From GWF2-50-93 sp049297395 (GTDB lineage: Bacteria; Verrucomicrobiota; Lentisphaeria; Victivallales; GWF2-50-93), in the NCBI GenBank assembly GCA_049297395.1, contig JBAQUG010000497.1:1-64000 (forward strand): 64,000 nucleotides of DNA, written 5' to 3'. Made by a program: the position numbers and the translations under genes. The notes beneath the pieces are model-generated. The model made no database searches. It saw only the letters and a list, made by a program, of their open reading frames with translations, and was not told the origin of the DNA. Position 1 is the stretch's first letter. The number at the start of each line of letters is the position of its first letter. Of the stretch, positions 35,601 through 44,893 are shown piece after piece.

Positions 35601-35978
35601 TCAGTGAATATTTGCCTTGTAATTTACACCCGGCAGACTGCGGAAATGATTATCCTGCGTCCATAGGATTGCCCCATGGGAACGTGCAGTTGCATAGATC
35701 AGGCTGTCCGCCATGGGCAACTTGTACTTCAGGCTGATTAGAGCCGCACTGAGAGCCACGTCTTCAGTAATGTCCACAATGAGCCCTTGTTTCATCTGGG
35801 CTACGGCTTGAAGGGCACGCGCTTCATCGGCTGCAATATTGACCTTCTTGAAGACCTCGTATAGACAGATAACCGGCACAATCAATGCATCCGTTTTCTC
35901 AATGGGGCTTGTAAAATAATCGGCATTGGCTTCGGCAAAGAAATATTCGATCCATCCCGATGTGTCAACAAGGTTCAT
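35601..35978 (-). CDS. vapC: VapC-type PIN-domain ribonuclease toxin
   Basis: The 125-residue protein carries the PIN-domain acidic residues Asp5 (VDTSGW), Glu41 (CLYEVFKK), Asp91 (PMADSLIYATA) and Asp109 (WTQDNHF). These coordinate the metal used to cut RNA, usually tRNA. The length is typical. The start ATG overlaps the stop of the antitoxin gene by four bases, the usual VapBC arrangement. The pair sits between the GH31/GH36-like gene and the long minus-strand operon. I infer it is an ordinary toxin-antitoxin module; no link with glycan use is visible. Confidence 0.92.
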   Translation of the reverse strand: MNLVDTSGWIEYFFAEANADYFTSPIEKTDALIVPVICLYEVFKKVNIAADEARALQAVAQMKQGLIVDITEDVALSAALISLKYKLPMADSLIYATARSHGAILWTQDNHFRSLPGVNYKANIH

Positions 35979-36193
35979 GTACGATCATCCTTTTCGCGAA
36001 TGAACGTTGAGTCCAGGCCATGCAGGAACCCCTGCATTTTACGCATTGGACGAGTCCGGACAAGCTCAATCCTGTCGTCAAAACTTAATATCTGGAGTTT
36101 CTCTCCCGGCTTGATGTGTGTCCGCTCCCTTATTTCCTTGGGAATAACAACCTGATATTTTGGAGAAACAGTTACCGCGTTCATATCGATCAC
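35975..36193 (-). CDS. vapB: VapB-type antitoxin, AbrB/MazE-like swapped-hairpin fold
   Basis: The 72-residue protein has the AbrB-type DNA-binding pattern (AVTVSPKYQVVIPKEIRERT, then IKPGEKLQIL) in its first 45 residues. A flexible basic and acidic tail follows that would wrap the toxin. It should neutralise VapC and repress its own operon. It overlaps the toxin gene by four bases. A likely ribosome site (AAAAGGTG) lies just upstream on the minus strand. Confidence 0.92.
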   Translation of the reverse strand: MIDMNAVTVSPKYQVVIPKEIRERTHIKPGEKLQILSFDDRIELVRTRPMRKMQGFLHGLDSTFIREKDDRT

Positions 36194-36262
36194 CTTTTAG
36201 TTGTACGATAATCTGATCGATGCGGCTTGTCAAGCCCTGAAATCATTGCTGTCATATTATTT

Positions 36263-38077
36263 TTACATCCCTCCCCATGCGGACAGTTTCCGTCTGAGCA
36301 GCGGGGCGTATTCCTCGCCAAGGCTGAACACGCCGGTCTTCGGGTCGGGAGCGATCCGTCCGCACTCATACTGGAGATTATTCCTGAACGCCATGTCCAG
36401 GTGCTCCTCCACATCGGCCATAGATTTGGTCTCGCAGAGATCCAGGGCGACGATATTGCCGGGATTGAAGTGCTTGATCATGACCGCCCGGCCGGCATGC
36501 TGATGCTGGCTGACAGGCACATCATACGTGCGCACGAGATCCTGGCAGTCCGTGAAATGCGGATGCGCCGTACACCCCAGCATCTGCGCGTCGGGTTTGA
36601 TCTCTTTCATCAGGTCGTACCAGAGTTTCTGGTGGCGGTGGATGAAACGCTCCTCGCCGCGCCATTCCGGATTGTGGATCGGAAAGACAGGATGGATCTT
36701 GTCAGCCATGAAGTCGAGTTTCAAGCCGTCGGCGTCGAGACATCCCCTCTCGCCGCTGAACCAGTGGTGAACCATTGGCGCGACATACTCCTTCTGGACT
36801 TTCGGATTGGAATAGTCAACAAGCGGCATGCCATGCCGACCGAGCACACCACCTCCGCAGAGCCATTCCTTCCTGGCGAGCATGTCCGAGCCTTTGAAAT
36901 AGTCATACGGTGCGATCCACAAAATCGCCTTCATGCCCATTTTGTGGATGCGGTCGATCTGGGCGCGCAGATTTGGGAACTTTTTGGGATTCGGTGTCCA
37001 GTCGCCACGGATCTTCTCCCATCCGGCGTCGATGATCACCGTCCCGAACGGATATTTTTCCTTCTCTATGATATCCAGAAGATGGTCGAGCATTGCTGCA
37101 TCGAAGGCCTCCACCGGATCCTTGCCGGTGAACGTGTCGCCGGGGAATGCGTAATAGGCGGCATTGCCGCTGAGATATCCCTGGTCGTTCCAGGTACAGT
37201 ATGCGGGGTGCAGCCACCAATGGGGGGCTTCCCTGTGCGAGAGTCGCGGAATTTCGCCGTCCTCCTCAAGCATGTGCACATAATGATCGACGCTTTTCCA
37301 CGCGTCGCCGTGATGGTCCAGCCAGAGATAAAGTCGTGGAGCTTTGGCCGTCGAACCTGCTGAAACCGCAAAACCGTTTTCACCTCCGTAGTTGAAGCGC
37401 AGCTTTTCCAGACGCTGCCCGCCTACGGACAGTTCAAGTCCGAATCCCTGCGGAAGATCTCGGGCGGCGAGCCCCATCATCACATCGTCCCTCTGGAAAA
37501 GCATGATCGACGGACGCGGCGTGAACTGCCAGTCGTAGGAATAAGTGCTGAGTTCAGTTTTCCTTGCCCACTGTTCGACGATCTCCCTGTTGAATCCCGG
37601 CGACAGGAGATCCTCCATCTTCCTGCCGCCCTGGTAGAGATTGTGTGTCTCAAACGTGGCCGTATGCCCATGCCGGTTGCGCCAGTGGTGGACATGGAAG
37701 AGATTCAGCTCCAGCCCCGGTTCAAGGATGTTCCAGTTGGCCACGGTGAGATCGCGCCGTGCCTGGACCGATGACGACAGCTCGATATGGTCAGGATAAC
37801 ACAGAAGCTCCGTCACCAGCGGGCCATACGAGGCGTTGGACGAGGTTCCCGTCATGGAAACACGCACCGCCCCCTTTGCCGCCTGCTCGACACGGATGTC
37901 CGAAACACTCCATTCGGATGGGACACCATGAAATTCAGGCTTGTAGATCAACGGTGTCTTCATCTGGAACAGAATGTGCGTCGTCCTCGGATCAATCAGG
38001 GCGAAACGTTCCCTTCCAATCTCCAGCCGGTAATCAAAGAAACTGATTGTCGTCACGTCTTTCGTAATCTTACTCAT
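36263..38077 (-). CDS. GH31/GH36-like alpha-glycosidase (clan GH-D type)
   Basis: The protein has 604 residues and no signal peptide. An N-terminal sandwich (1-270) is followed by a TIM barrel. VIIDAGWEKIRGDWTPNPKKFPN (about 347-369) is the segment that binds the substrate in these families. GLKLDFMADK holds the likely nucleophile Asp455, and VRTYDVPVS the likely acid/base Asp519. These features fit retaining alpha-galactosidases, alpha-glucosidases or raffinose-synthase-like enzymes; I cannot separate GH31 from GH36 by eye. It lies 24 bases downstream of a truncated UroD-like gene on the same strand. It probably acts on oligosaccharides inside the cell, because no export signal is visible. 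Confidence 0.78.
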   Translation of the reverse strand: MSKITKDVTTISFFDYRLEIGRERFALIDPRTTHILFQMKTPLIYKPEFHGVPSEWSVSDIRVEQAAKGAVRVSMTGTSSNASYGPLVTELLCYPDHIELSSSVQARRDLTVANWNILEPGLELNLFHVHHWRNRHGHTATFETHNLYQGGRKMEDLLSPGFNREIVEQWARKTELSTYSYDWQFTPRPSIMLFQRDDVMMGLAARDLPQGFGLELSVGGQRLEKLRFNYGGENGFAVSAGSTAKAPRLYLWLDHHGDAWKSVDHYVHMLEEDGEIPRLSHREAPHWWLHPAYCTWNDQGYLSGNAAYYAFPGDTFTGKDPVEAFDAAMLDHLLDIIEKEKYPFGTVIIDAGWEKIRGDWTPNPKKFPNLRAQIDRIHKMGMKAILWIAPYDYFKGSDMLARKEWLCGGGVLGRHGMPLVDYSNPKVQKEYVAPMVHHWFSGERGCLDADGLKLDFMADKIHPVFPIHNPEWRGEERFIHRHQKLWYDLMKEIKPDAQMLGCTAHPHFTDCQDLVRTYDVPVSQHQHAGRAVMIKHFNPGNIVALDLCETKSMADVEEHLDMAFRNNLQYECGRIAPDPKTGVFSLGEEYAPLLRRKLSAWGGM

Positions 38078-38101
38078 TCAAAATTCTCCTTGTCCAGTCC
38101 A

Positions 38102-38368
38102 TTATTTAGGAATTGTAATTCTTATTATCCTCTGGTTGTCAGTGTTTTCTTCGAGAGTTATGTCGCCCTGTTTGAGGTCCGCTCCTGAATTCAGCCAGCC
38201 GCCACCGCGCCAGCTCATGTCAAAATGGATGGCGTGGTCCTCGCCTTCCTTGAGCTTGCCCTGTTCAATGTATTTTTTCGTGGTTTCGCCCCATAATCCA
38301 TCTCCGCGCGGGAAAAGATCGACGGGTTTGCTGGACAGTGAATTCAACATCCGTTCCTTGTGAGTCAT
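38102..38368 (-). pseudogene. Truncated uroporphyrinogen-decarboxylase-like (methyltransferase) fragment
   Basis: Eighty-eight residues are left, beginning MTHKERMLNSLSSKPVDLFP and continuing with GLWGETTKKYIEQGK and HFDMSWRGGGWLN. That is the N-terminus of the UroD-like family common in Lentisphaerota and Firmicutes, whose members have about 350 residues. The frame ends at RITIPK with a stop, and the metal-binding and barrel parts are missing. A ribosome-site-like AAGGAA precedes the ATG, so a short peptide may still be made. It lies in a decay zone (38.1-39.0 kb). Confidence 0.65.
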
Positions 38369-38542
38369 AAATAAAATTCCTTTATGCTTGTTTGAGTATC
38401 GGTGGATACAAATATTGCCAAATATCAGAATTTATAGTGGTTATAAGGGGAAAAACAATTATTTCGACATGCTTCATTTTCCATTTTACACTTTTATCTT
38501 TGGAGATCAATGGAAATAATCCAAATTCTGTTCCGTCCAATG

Positions 38543-38980
38543 TCAGGAATCAGGTAATTCAATCGTATAGGAAATTGTATTTTTGAGGCCATCCGGCAAT
38601 TCGCCATAAGCGAATGAATCCGTCTTGACGCAGATACCGCTGTTCTTTTTCGTAATTTTGAAATTACCGTCGTTTTGTATCATGTTCCACGAGAAAATAT
38701 CAGTCGCTACTTTTCCGTGTTCATCATTGACACTAAGGTGGATCAGCCACACATGAGGAGACAACCAGCGCATGCGTTGCCTTCAGTCATGATCGTTTTG
38801 AATCATCTCCATGTAACTGCCACAGGTGCTGTCGCCCCAGCCTTCATTGGCGATAAACACAGGCTGTTGCCGGGTATCCGTGAGTCCGTCGTTGAGAGAG
38901 GTCATCCAACTCTGCGTGCAGTTCCCCATTTGCCCGTAAGCGGCCTTGACACCAGAGCCAAGGAGACACTTTTCAGGCAT
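38543..38980 (-). pseudogene. Decayed ORF with one in-frame stop
   Basis: Two segments, 38980-38783 and 38773-38543, are in the same frame and are separated only by a TGA at 38783-38785 and three codons. Together they would give about 145 residues, with motifs such as QQPVFIANEGWGDSTCG and WLSPHVWLIHLSVNDEHGKV, ending NTISYTIELPDS. I do not recognise the family. It directly follows the LamG-like gene and could be the remains of a larger protein. The 26-base motif copy 4 encodes the NTISYTIE segment near its end. Confidence 0.5.
38558..38583 (+). repeat. 26-base dispersed motif, copy 4
   Basis: TTCAATCGTATAGGAAATTG followed by TATTTT is the best-preserved copy. On the minus strand it encodes NTISYTIE at the end of the decayed ORF. 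The other copies could therefore be scraps of related gene ends, not a mobile repeat. Confidence 0.6.
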
Positions 38981-39007
38981 GAAGTCAAAGTCTCCTATGA
39001 AATCTGG

Positions 39008-39895
39008 TTACCTTGAAAGCTTGTTAAAGAACTGGATGGCCTTACCTTTAGCAGTATCGATGATTTTAAACTTTCCGACGAAGGCTCCATTCTTTTTAAT
39101 GTCTATTTTACCGCTTTTCCTCATTTTATGGTATTCTGCTTCTTTAATTATATTAATTTTACCAGCCATATCTCCGTCGAGGAAAAATGTTGTGGCGCCA
39201 TCGGGTTTCAAAGGGTTTGCCGAAGCTATTTCTTCATTTGTCCGAACCCTATTCGAGATACGACAGGAAAGAATGGTGGCGGGAGCCAGGTTAAGACTGC
39301 CTATACTAAAAAGATCATTTTCAGAAAAGGAGCGAATGCCATTATCTTTTTGGGTGAAATTTCCTCTGCAGCACAACTTGCCGTCTAAAAACATTTCGAC
39401 ATGTAGTACATCATTATCAATCTTCCAAGTCACTGCAAGCAAATGCCATTCACCTCGCAACAACCATTTCCCCTTGTCTTTGTTGCCGGGAATCGTTAAA
39501 CACCCATACCTAGCAGGGGGGGAGGTTTTTGTTTCTGCATAATAGTTAGTGTTTGCAAACGCAATGGAGTGCGCCCCTTTTTGCTGAGCCATAAAAACAG
39601 CAAATTTTGGAAAATCCTTTTCAGTCTGTCCACCAGCCTTGTCAAGGATATTCAAAAAGGGGAATGGATAGCAATCAGACTCGTCTATACGAAGATAATC
39701 GTCGAATGAATAATCCAGGTAAAACCATGTCTCAAGAGTACCCTCCTTGATATTGATAGCCCCGTTCAATGGCGCGAGGAACATCCCTGCGTCAATTTCC
39801 TTGGCTTTGCCATCTTCCGCTCCAGAACTAAATGATGCAAGCACAAATGCTGTAATCACCGCCAGAACAATGTTGCGAAAACAATTATATTTCAT
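39008..39895 (-). CDS. Secreted LamG/concanavalin-like lectin-fold protein
   Basis: The 295-residue protein has a signal peptide (MKYNCFRNIVLAVITAFVLASFSSG). A single jelly-roll domain follows: EGTLETWFYLDYSF near 55, GEWHLLAVTWKIDNDVLHVEMFLDG near 165, and SIGSLNLAPATILSCRISNRVRTNEEI near 210. This is the LamG/laminin-like pattern used for glycan or protein binding; a GH16-type active site is not present. The start follows GGAGG with six bases of spacing. The gene is AT-richer than its neighbours. It ends next to a decayed ORF that may once have been its continuation. Confidence 0.75.
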   Translation of the reverse strand: MKYNCFRNIVLAVITAFVLASFSSGAEDGKAKEIDAGMFLAPLNGAINIKEGTLETWFYLDYSFDDYLRIDESDCYPFPFLNILDKAGGQTEKDFPKFAVFMAQQKGAHSIAFANTNYYAETKTSPPARYGCLTIPGNKDKGKWLLRGEWHLLAVTWKIDNDVLHVEMFLDGKLCCRGNFTQKDNGIRSFSENDLFSIGSLNLAPATILSCRISNRVRTNEEIASANPLKPDGATTFFLDGDMAGKINIIKEAEYHKMRKSGKIDIKKNGAFVGKFKIIDTAKGKAIQFFNKLSR

Positions 39896-40022
39896 CTTGA
39901 TCCTCCATAATAATTATAACGAGTTAGTCGTTCTTTTTAGTGATCTGCTCTATTCTATCAGCATGCCCTGGGCCGAAGCACGTTCCTTTACCATGGTTCC
40001 GAGGCGTACGGCCTCGTCCTTA

Positions 40023-41891
40023 TTATGGAAGTTTCTCCGCATCCGTGGTGACAAAGACAGGGCTGGCGTAGGTGATACCGCCGTTGCGCTGCAGTGCGCG
40101 GAAATAGTAGTGGGTGTTTTTGGCAACCCTTCCCAGCGGAACCTTCAGGTCGATGTCGAGCTCATCGGACGAGCCAGCCCAGACAGCCCGGCCGTCGGAG
40201 ATGATCTCCATGACCTGTATTGCATCGTCTGCACTGAGGAGTATCCTCGCCACCAGAAGTTCATCCTTCTGGACAGAAAGCTCGCCCCCGCCCAAAACAC
40301 CATTGACCGTAAAGTGGACAATCGCCCGAGTGTCCCACACCGCCCAGGTGTGTCGCGCCGAGAGGGCGTTGAACACATTCTGACGTTCCAGACGGCCAGT
40401 CCAGACGCCAGTGAGAATCACGCTGTAGATGGGATGCGCCCCCGAGCCTTCGCATTCAGCGAATGCCCTGCCGGGATAGCCGCAGTGGTTGTCCGTCCCG
40501 CCCGTGAAACCAAGCTTGTAGCCCATCTTTAGTGCATCCTGCACCGAGGCGTGGTTGTTCTGATGCCATCCACGCCAGGAATCCTCGCAGACATCCATTT
40601 CCTGGTTACCCCGGCATTGGAATATCTCCACCAGCCGTATGTAATCCTTTCCCTTGCCCCAGGGGTATGGATGCCAGTACGGGGAGTCGTCTTCCTGCTT
40701 GCGGGACTCTGAGACGGCATTTGGATGGTGTGGGATCGCGATGAAATCCTTCTGTCGCGAAAGTTTTTCCACGAATATTTCGGGATTGCCGGCGGAGACG
40801 CCTGCCGAACCGTTGCAGACCAGCGGGTGATCTGGAGTGGTGAAGTAATAGTTCTCATGTCCACGGTCACCACCGTTCTCCCAGCCGAATAGGGTCGTAA
40901 ATTCGCCGGGGCGGTTGAAGTCCTCCAAAACCGTGACAGTGTTTTTCCAGTCCTCTCCTGCGGTTCCATGATCGCTGGGGGCGGCGAAGTCCATGTTCAG
41001 GCCATCGCGGGCGAATTGCAGGGCCTGGGAGAGCTCTCTCTGCCCATCCCCGGAAATATCTGTATGCCAGTGGAATTCGCCATAGGCTGGACGAAGCCCA
41101 CCCTGCATTTCAGACCACACAGGATTTCCAGTGACCACCAGTTTGTCTACGACACGTTGTCCATTGGAAATGTTTTCTCCAAGATCAAGCGAGTTCATTG
41201 CGATGGTTGCTTTCAGCCGTCCTACGCCGTTAGGCCTGTCAAGGTGGACAATCTTGGTTTCAGACAGCTCCTCCCGCCACTGTCGGCCGTTCCATTCCAG
41301 ATCCATAGGCACCTCCCTTGCGAATTTCGCAGGGTTGCCGAAGCGGTCCTCAGGAACCATGAGGGTGCGTATACTGCCATCGGCTCCTGGAAACGGACGG
41401 CTGTAGATTGAGAACCGCTCCACTGGTCCGGCCACCACTGTCATCTCGCAATCCGAGTCCAGCTCCTTCCTGGCTTCCGGAACCGGGGCGGATGGATTGA
41501 ACGGGTTGCGGACATCGGTGATCCACACGGACAGTATCTCGTTGATGCCCGCCCAGACATGCGGTATCATGGTGAGGCTGATCGCAACTTCCTGTCCCTG
41601 GCGGACACCGTAGGGTAGTGTCGCGCGGATGATCATGTATTTTGAGCGGGAGAAGACGTTGTTGAACATTTCCGAGATCGACGGACGGAGCTTCCAGCGG
41701 AATGTGACATCCGCACCATCGATCGACATCTTCGCATACCGCCAGGAGATGAAGGAGCGCAGACGGTGGCAGCGGAGTTCGATCTGCGTGCCCGGCACGT
41801 AGTGTTCCTCCGCCTTCCAGACCAGGCGGTAGTCGAACTGGCGGAAGAGCGTGCAGTGCGCTTGCACCTTGTTGGCTATTTCAAGAGACAT
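40023..41891 (-). CDS. DUF3604 / PHP-like metal-dependent protein
   Basis: The protein has 622 residues and no signal peptide. The metal-binding start of a PHP-type domain is visible: AYGEFHWHTDISGDG (His274, His276, Asp278), followed by DFAAPSDHG near 305, IAIPHHPNA near 380, and GFTGGTDNHCGYPG near 460. DUF3604 proteins share these motifs with PHP phosphoesterases and often sit in sugar and sulfatase loci; their reaction is not established. The first 260 residues are beta-rich and may bind sugar. The gene is 33 bases downstream of a sulfatase, which hints at work on sulfated or otherwise esterified sugars (inference). Confidence 0.75.
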   Translation of the reverse strand: MSLEIANKVQAHCTLFRQFDYRLVWKAEEHYVPGTQIELRCHRLRSFISWRYAKMSIDGADVTFRWKLRPSISEMFNNVFSRSKYMIIRATLPYGVRQGQEVAISLTMIPHVWAGINEILSVWITDVRNPFNPSAPVPEARKELDSDCEMTVVAGPVERFSIYSRPFPGADGSIRTLMVPEDRFGNPAKFAREVPMDLEWNGRQWREELSETKIVHLDRPNGVGRLKATIAMNSLDLGENISNGQRVVDKLVVTGNPVWSEMQGGLRPAYGEFHWHTDISGDGQRELSQALQFARDGLNMDFAAPSDHGTAGEDWKNTVTVLEDFNRPGEFTTLFGWENGGDRGHENYYFTTPDHPLVCNGSAGVSAGNPEIFVEKLSRQKDFIAIPHHPNAVSESRKQEDDSPYWHPYPWGKGKDYIRLVEIFQCRGNQEMDVCEDSWRGWHQNNHASVQDALKMGYKLGFTGGTDNHCGYPGRAFAECEGSGAHPIYSVILTGVWTGRLERQNVFNALSARHTWAVWDTRAIVHFTVNGVLGGGELSVQKDELLVARILLSADDAIQVMEIISDGRAVWAGSSDELDIDLKVPLGRVAKNTHYYFRALQRNGGITYASPVFVTTDAEKLP

Positions 41892-41924
41892 GAGAGATCC
41901 TTTCCAAGTTTTGAATTTCTTGTT

Positions 41925-43820
41925 TCAATAATGTTTTTCATCACTATTCAGAATCTGTTTTTCTTCAGAGGACATCATGAAGGTCTTGATATTCTCCTCC
42001 GTGGGAGCAATAACTTCCTTAGGTGGCACATGAATAAATTCGCTGATGCGGGGAAGACGTTGAAAAATATCATCCAATCCAGCGTCCAGCAGTGTTTCGA
42101 CTTGATGCGGATCGTATGGCAGTCCTTCGTCACCCTTCTGATAGGATCCCGGACAGAAGAGGAGAATCGGAGAATCGTAGTATGGCACGAGCACCGCAAA
42201 ATTGCCAAAATGAATATGCGCAGCCGCCCGAAAGTGGGTCACCTGTTGAAGACCGCCGACACACAGTCCCAGTTCTCCGCTTTCAGGATCCAGCGCAAGT
42301 TCGATACGCTGTCGGTCGGACGCAGTGAAATCCCCATGAATCCGCATCATCAAAAAGGCAATCATTTTCTGCTTCAGATCAATCCGCTGTGATTGGCATT
42401 CCGTCAGGACATACAAATTGTTGAAGCAATACTCGTCCCGTTTCAAGTCAAAGAGAGCGCACTCTTCACGTCGCGGGGTATACACCATCTTCCAATCACG
42501 ATAAACAATGGACCGAATAAGATAATGCTCACAGAGCGAGACGCGGTCTGCATCCCGCGTCTGTGCTCCAAGTACGCGAGGCGCGAGACTTTTACCCTCA
42601 TGCCCGCCCGGCGCGTCCAATCCGGCCAATTCGAGCGCCGTGCTGTATACATCCACCAATTCAACCGGCTGGCTGCAACGCCCCGGGCGTTCCGAGGAAA
42701 CCGACAGACATGGTGCCGGCCTGATGATCAGAGGTACACGGACGATCTCTTCGGAAGCTACATGCGTTCCTTTGTCAAAAAGCCCGCGATAACCAGCCTC
42801 GTCGCCATGATCGGCAGTAAAGATTACACTGGTATTTTGATCCAAGCCCAATGCCCGCAAATGAGACATCACGCGTCCGATTTCAGTGTCAATGAATTGT
42901 ATCAGCATATTATATGTCGCTACCACAAAACGGAACTGCCTGTCTCCTAGGACATGGCGCGAATGGCCTTTTGCGTAACAGGTAAAAAGGGACGGTGTCA
43001 TGGTACGGCAGTCATCGTCCGTTGGTTCAGGCCAGAGATTCAGTGAATCAGGCGCAATCCTATCAAACCATTCTGAGGGAAGAGTGTGGGGATAATGAGG
43101 CCTGTCGTAGGTCAGCCATGCGAAAAATGGTTTGGCCTTTTTCTTAGCCTGCTCCAAAAAATCAAGACACGTGCTTGTCGTATATGTTTCCAGGCTTCCA
43201 GCCAACGGAACATCTGATCTGACGCTTGACCTGACAATGAGAGGCGAACTGTCATCGGAGTCCGACGCGAAGACGAAAGGACTGGGGGGCGTAGCAGACT
43301 TGCCCATGAGAGATTGCGGAACATGCCCGTGGATTTGATCATTCGGCCAGGGATAGCCGCGTTGTTCGCAGAACGCCTTGTAATGATTGCCCGCTGGACG
43401 CGCCAGATCGACTTCCTCCGGGAGCGTCGGCGCGCAAACATCGTACTGCCAGCGATTTGATCCGATTGACAAAACATGAAATTTCCCGAAAGCGCCGGTC
43501 AAATATCCGGATGAATGAAAAACATCCTGAAGCCACGGAATGTCGCTGCGGCATTCTCCGGTAAAACCGAACTGTTGTGTCGTGGTGCAATAACGGCCGG
43601 ACAGCATGGAAATGCGGGACGGCAGGCAGATCGGGTTATTGCAGCGGGCTTGCTCAAAGAGCACGCCTTCCTGCGCCAATTGATCCAGGTTTGGAGTATG
43701 TACCTGCGGATTGCCCAAAATGCTCAGACAACGCGCATTCCACTGGTCGCACTGGATCAGCAGGATGTTGTGGGTGTTTCCTGGATTCGAGGGGGAATTT
43801 ATCGAATGTAGTTTGTTCAT
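41925..43820 (-). CDS. Sulfatase, formylglycine-dependent (S1 type)
   Basis: The 631-residue protein shows the sulfatase signature CLPSRISMLSG, where Cys65 would be turned into formylglycine, plus the metal site ILLIQCDQWNARCL (Asp25) and FTADHGDEAGYRG near residue 330. It should hydrolyse a sulfate ester on a sugar. No maturase gene for the Cys is in the window, so it must lie elsewhere. No signal peptide is visible, which is unusual because most glycan sulfatases of this group are exported. The ATG at 43820 is preferred over a TTG at 43853. The last 120 residues or so extend beyond a minimal sulfatase. It follows a pseudopilin gene and precedes the DUF3604 gene. Confidence 0.9.
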   Translation of the reverse strand: MNKLHSINSPSNPGNTHNILLIQCDQWNARCLSILGNPQVHTPNLDQLAQEGVLFEQARCNNPICLPSRISMLSGRYCTTTQQFGFTGECRSDIPWLQDVFHSSGYLTGAFGKFHVLSIGSNRWQYDVCAPTLPEEVDLARPAGNHYKAFCEQRGYPWPNDQIHGHVPQSLMGKSATPPSPFVFASDSDDSSPLIVRSSVRSDVPLAGSLETYTTSTCLDFLEQAKKKAKPFFAWLTYDRPHYPHTLPSEWFDRIAPDSLNLWPEPTDDDCRTMTPSLFTCYAKGHSRHVLGDRQFRFVVATYNMLIQFIDTEIGRVMSHLRALGLDQNTSVIFTADHGDEAGYRGLFDKGTHVASEEIVRVPLIIRPAPCLSVSSERPGRCSQPVELVDVYSTALELAGLDAPGGHEGKSLAPRVLGAQTRDADRVSLCEHYLIRSIVYRDWKMVYTPRREECALFDLKRDEYCFNNLYVLTECQSQRIDLKQKMIAFLMMRIHGDFTASDRQRIELALDPESGELGLCVGGLQQVTHFRAAAHIHFGNFAVLVPYYDSPILLFCPGSYQKGDEGLPYDPHQVETLLDAGLDDIFQRLPRISEFIHVPPKEVIAPTEENIKTFMMSSEEKQILNSDEKHY

Positions 43821-43853
43821 GGTATTTTTCAGTTCAACTCTTCTCCATCGCAA

Positions 43854-44780
43854 TTATTGGTTTTCCGTGACACCTGGCATCCCCTGGGTTACAGAGGTGC
43901 GCACATCTTTAACCGATAAGGTATCCCCATGCCCATCAGCGAAAACAACATTCGCCTTCTTCAAATGGCGCAGATCTGTCTCTGTACCGGCGTTTGTCCA
44001 TATAGTTTCCCCATCACACAGATAAAAGTAATACGAGTTATTATACCATTTAGTCTCAGAGTGGTAGAGCAAAGAGGATGGCTTTGTTAACTGGCTGCGC
44101 CGAAAGAGGCCGCGATCAAGGAAACTGTTACCACCGGGGGCGTTCCACAGACCTGCGCCCCCCCCAGTCCATACGAACCAGACGTTAAGTCCGTAGGTCG
44201 TGGAGTTGCCGTAGTTACCCGCCGCCGACGATCCCGTCTCCGGCACCGGGATACTTATAGATTGGCAGGCCAGTGATTTCCCGTCCATTTTGTATAGTGC
44301 GTACAGACCATGGATATGTAAAGGATCACGCCCACTCCAAGAGGCTGGAGGCAGGTAGTCGTTGAAGTCATCTGAAAAAAATGACGAGAAAGAGAACACC
44401 TGCTTGATGTTGCTCATGCAGCTCGCCCGCTTTGCATAATCCTGTGCGTTTTTAAGGGCAGGAAGAAGCATTGCGGCAAGAATTGCAATGATCGCTATTA
44501 CTATTAATAGTTCTATTAAAGTAAATCCCCGCCTTGCTATGCAGGTCCTCGGCTTTACCTCATCGACCAGCAGGGTCGAGAACTGTCGCGGTGCGTTGCA
44601 ACGCCCGTTCCCAGCTCCCTCCTCATTAAATGCAGCATGCGGATTTGACATTTCGCTTCGCTCCATTGCTGGCAACGCCAGCCGGTCTCGCTTTGCTCGG
44701 CACCCCACACTATGCTTTCCTGTTGTTTTCCTGTCAAGGTTTATGAGACCTATTTGACCGGCAGCCCTTTCAAGATTCAT
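43854..44780 (-). CDS. Pseudopilin with very long leader, H-X9-DG family
   Basis: A strong ribosome site (AAGGGAGG) precedes the ATG at 44780, giving 308 residues. The prepilin motif RRG|FTLIELLIVIAIIAIL appears only after about 84 residues, so the leader is far longer than the usual 5-25. The mature part is typical: ALKNAQDYAKRASCMSNIKQ, then HLKKANVVFADGHGD with the H-X9-DG block near the C-terminus. The leader is rich in Arg, Ala and Glu and has no hydrophobic segment. Either it is a real extra domain on the cytoplasmic side or the true start lies closer to the motif. It lies between a GH-A-like gene and the sulfatase on the same strand. Confidence 0.78.
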   Translation of the reverse strand: MNLERAAGQIGLINLDRKTTGKHSVGCRAKRDRLALPAMERSEMSNPHAAFNEEGAGNGRCNAPRQFSTLLVDEVKPRTCIARRGFTLIELLIVIAIIAILAAMLLPALKNAQDYAKRASCMSNIKQVFSFSSFFSDDFNDYLPPASWSGRDPLHIHGLYALYKMDGKSLACQSISIPVPETGSSAAGNYGNSTTYGLNVWFVWTGGGAGLWNAPGGNSFLDRGLFRRSQLTKPSSLLYHSETKWYNNSYYFYLCDGETIWTNAGTETDLRHLKKANVVFADGHGDTLSVKDVRTSVTQGMPGVTENQ

Positions 44781-44893
44781 ACATACCTCCCTTATGTAAT
44801 CAGAATATAAGCCAAGTTCCATATAAAACCCATACTCCATCTATATCTTTTCTTTGCGCTTCTGTTTTCATATTGAAAGATTTACAATTTGAT

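Noticed and set aside
36227..37363. A 378-residue + strand ORF
   Set aside because: It is antisense to the GH31/GH36-like enzyme, whose catalytic motifs are intact.
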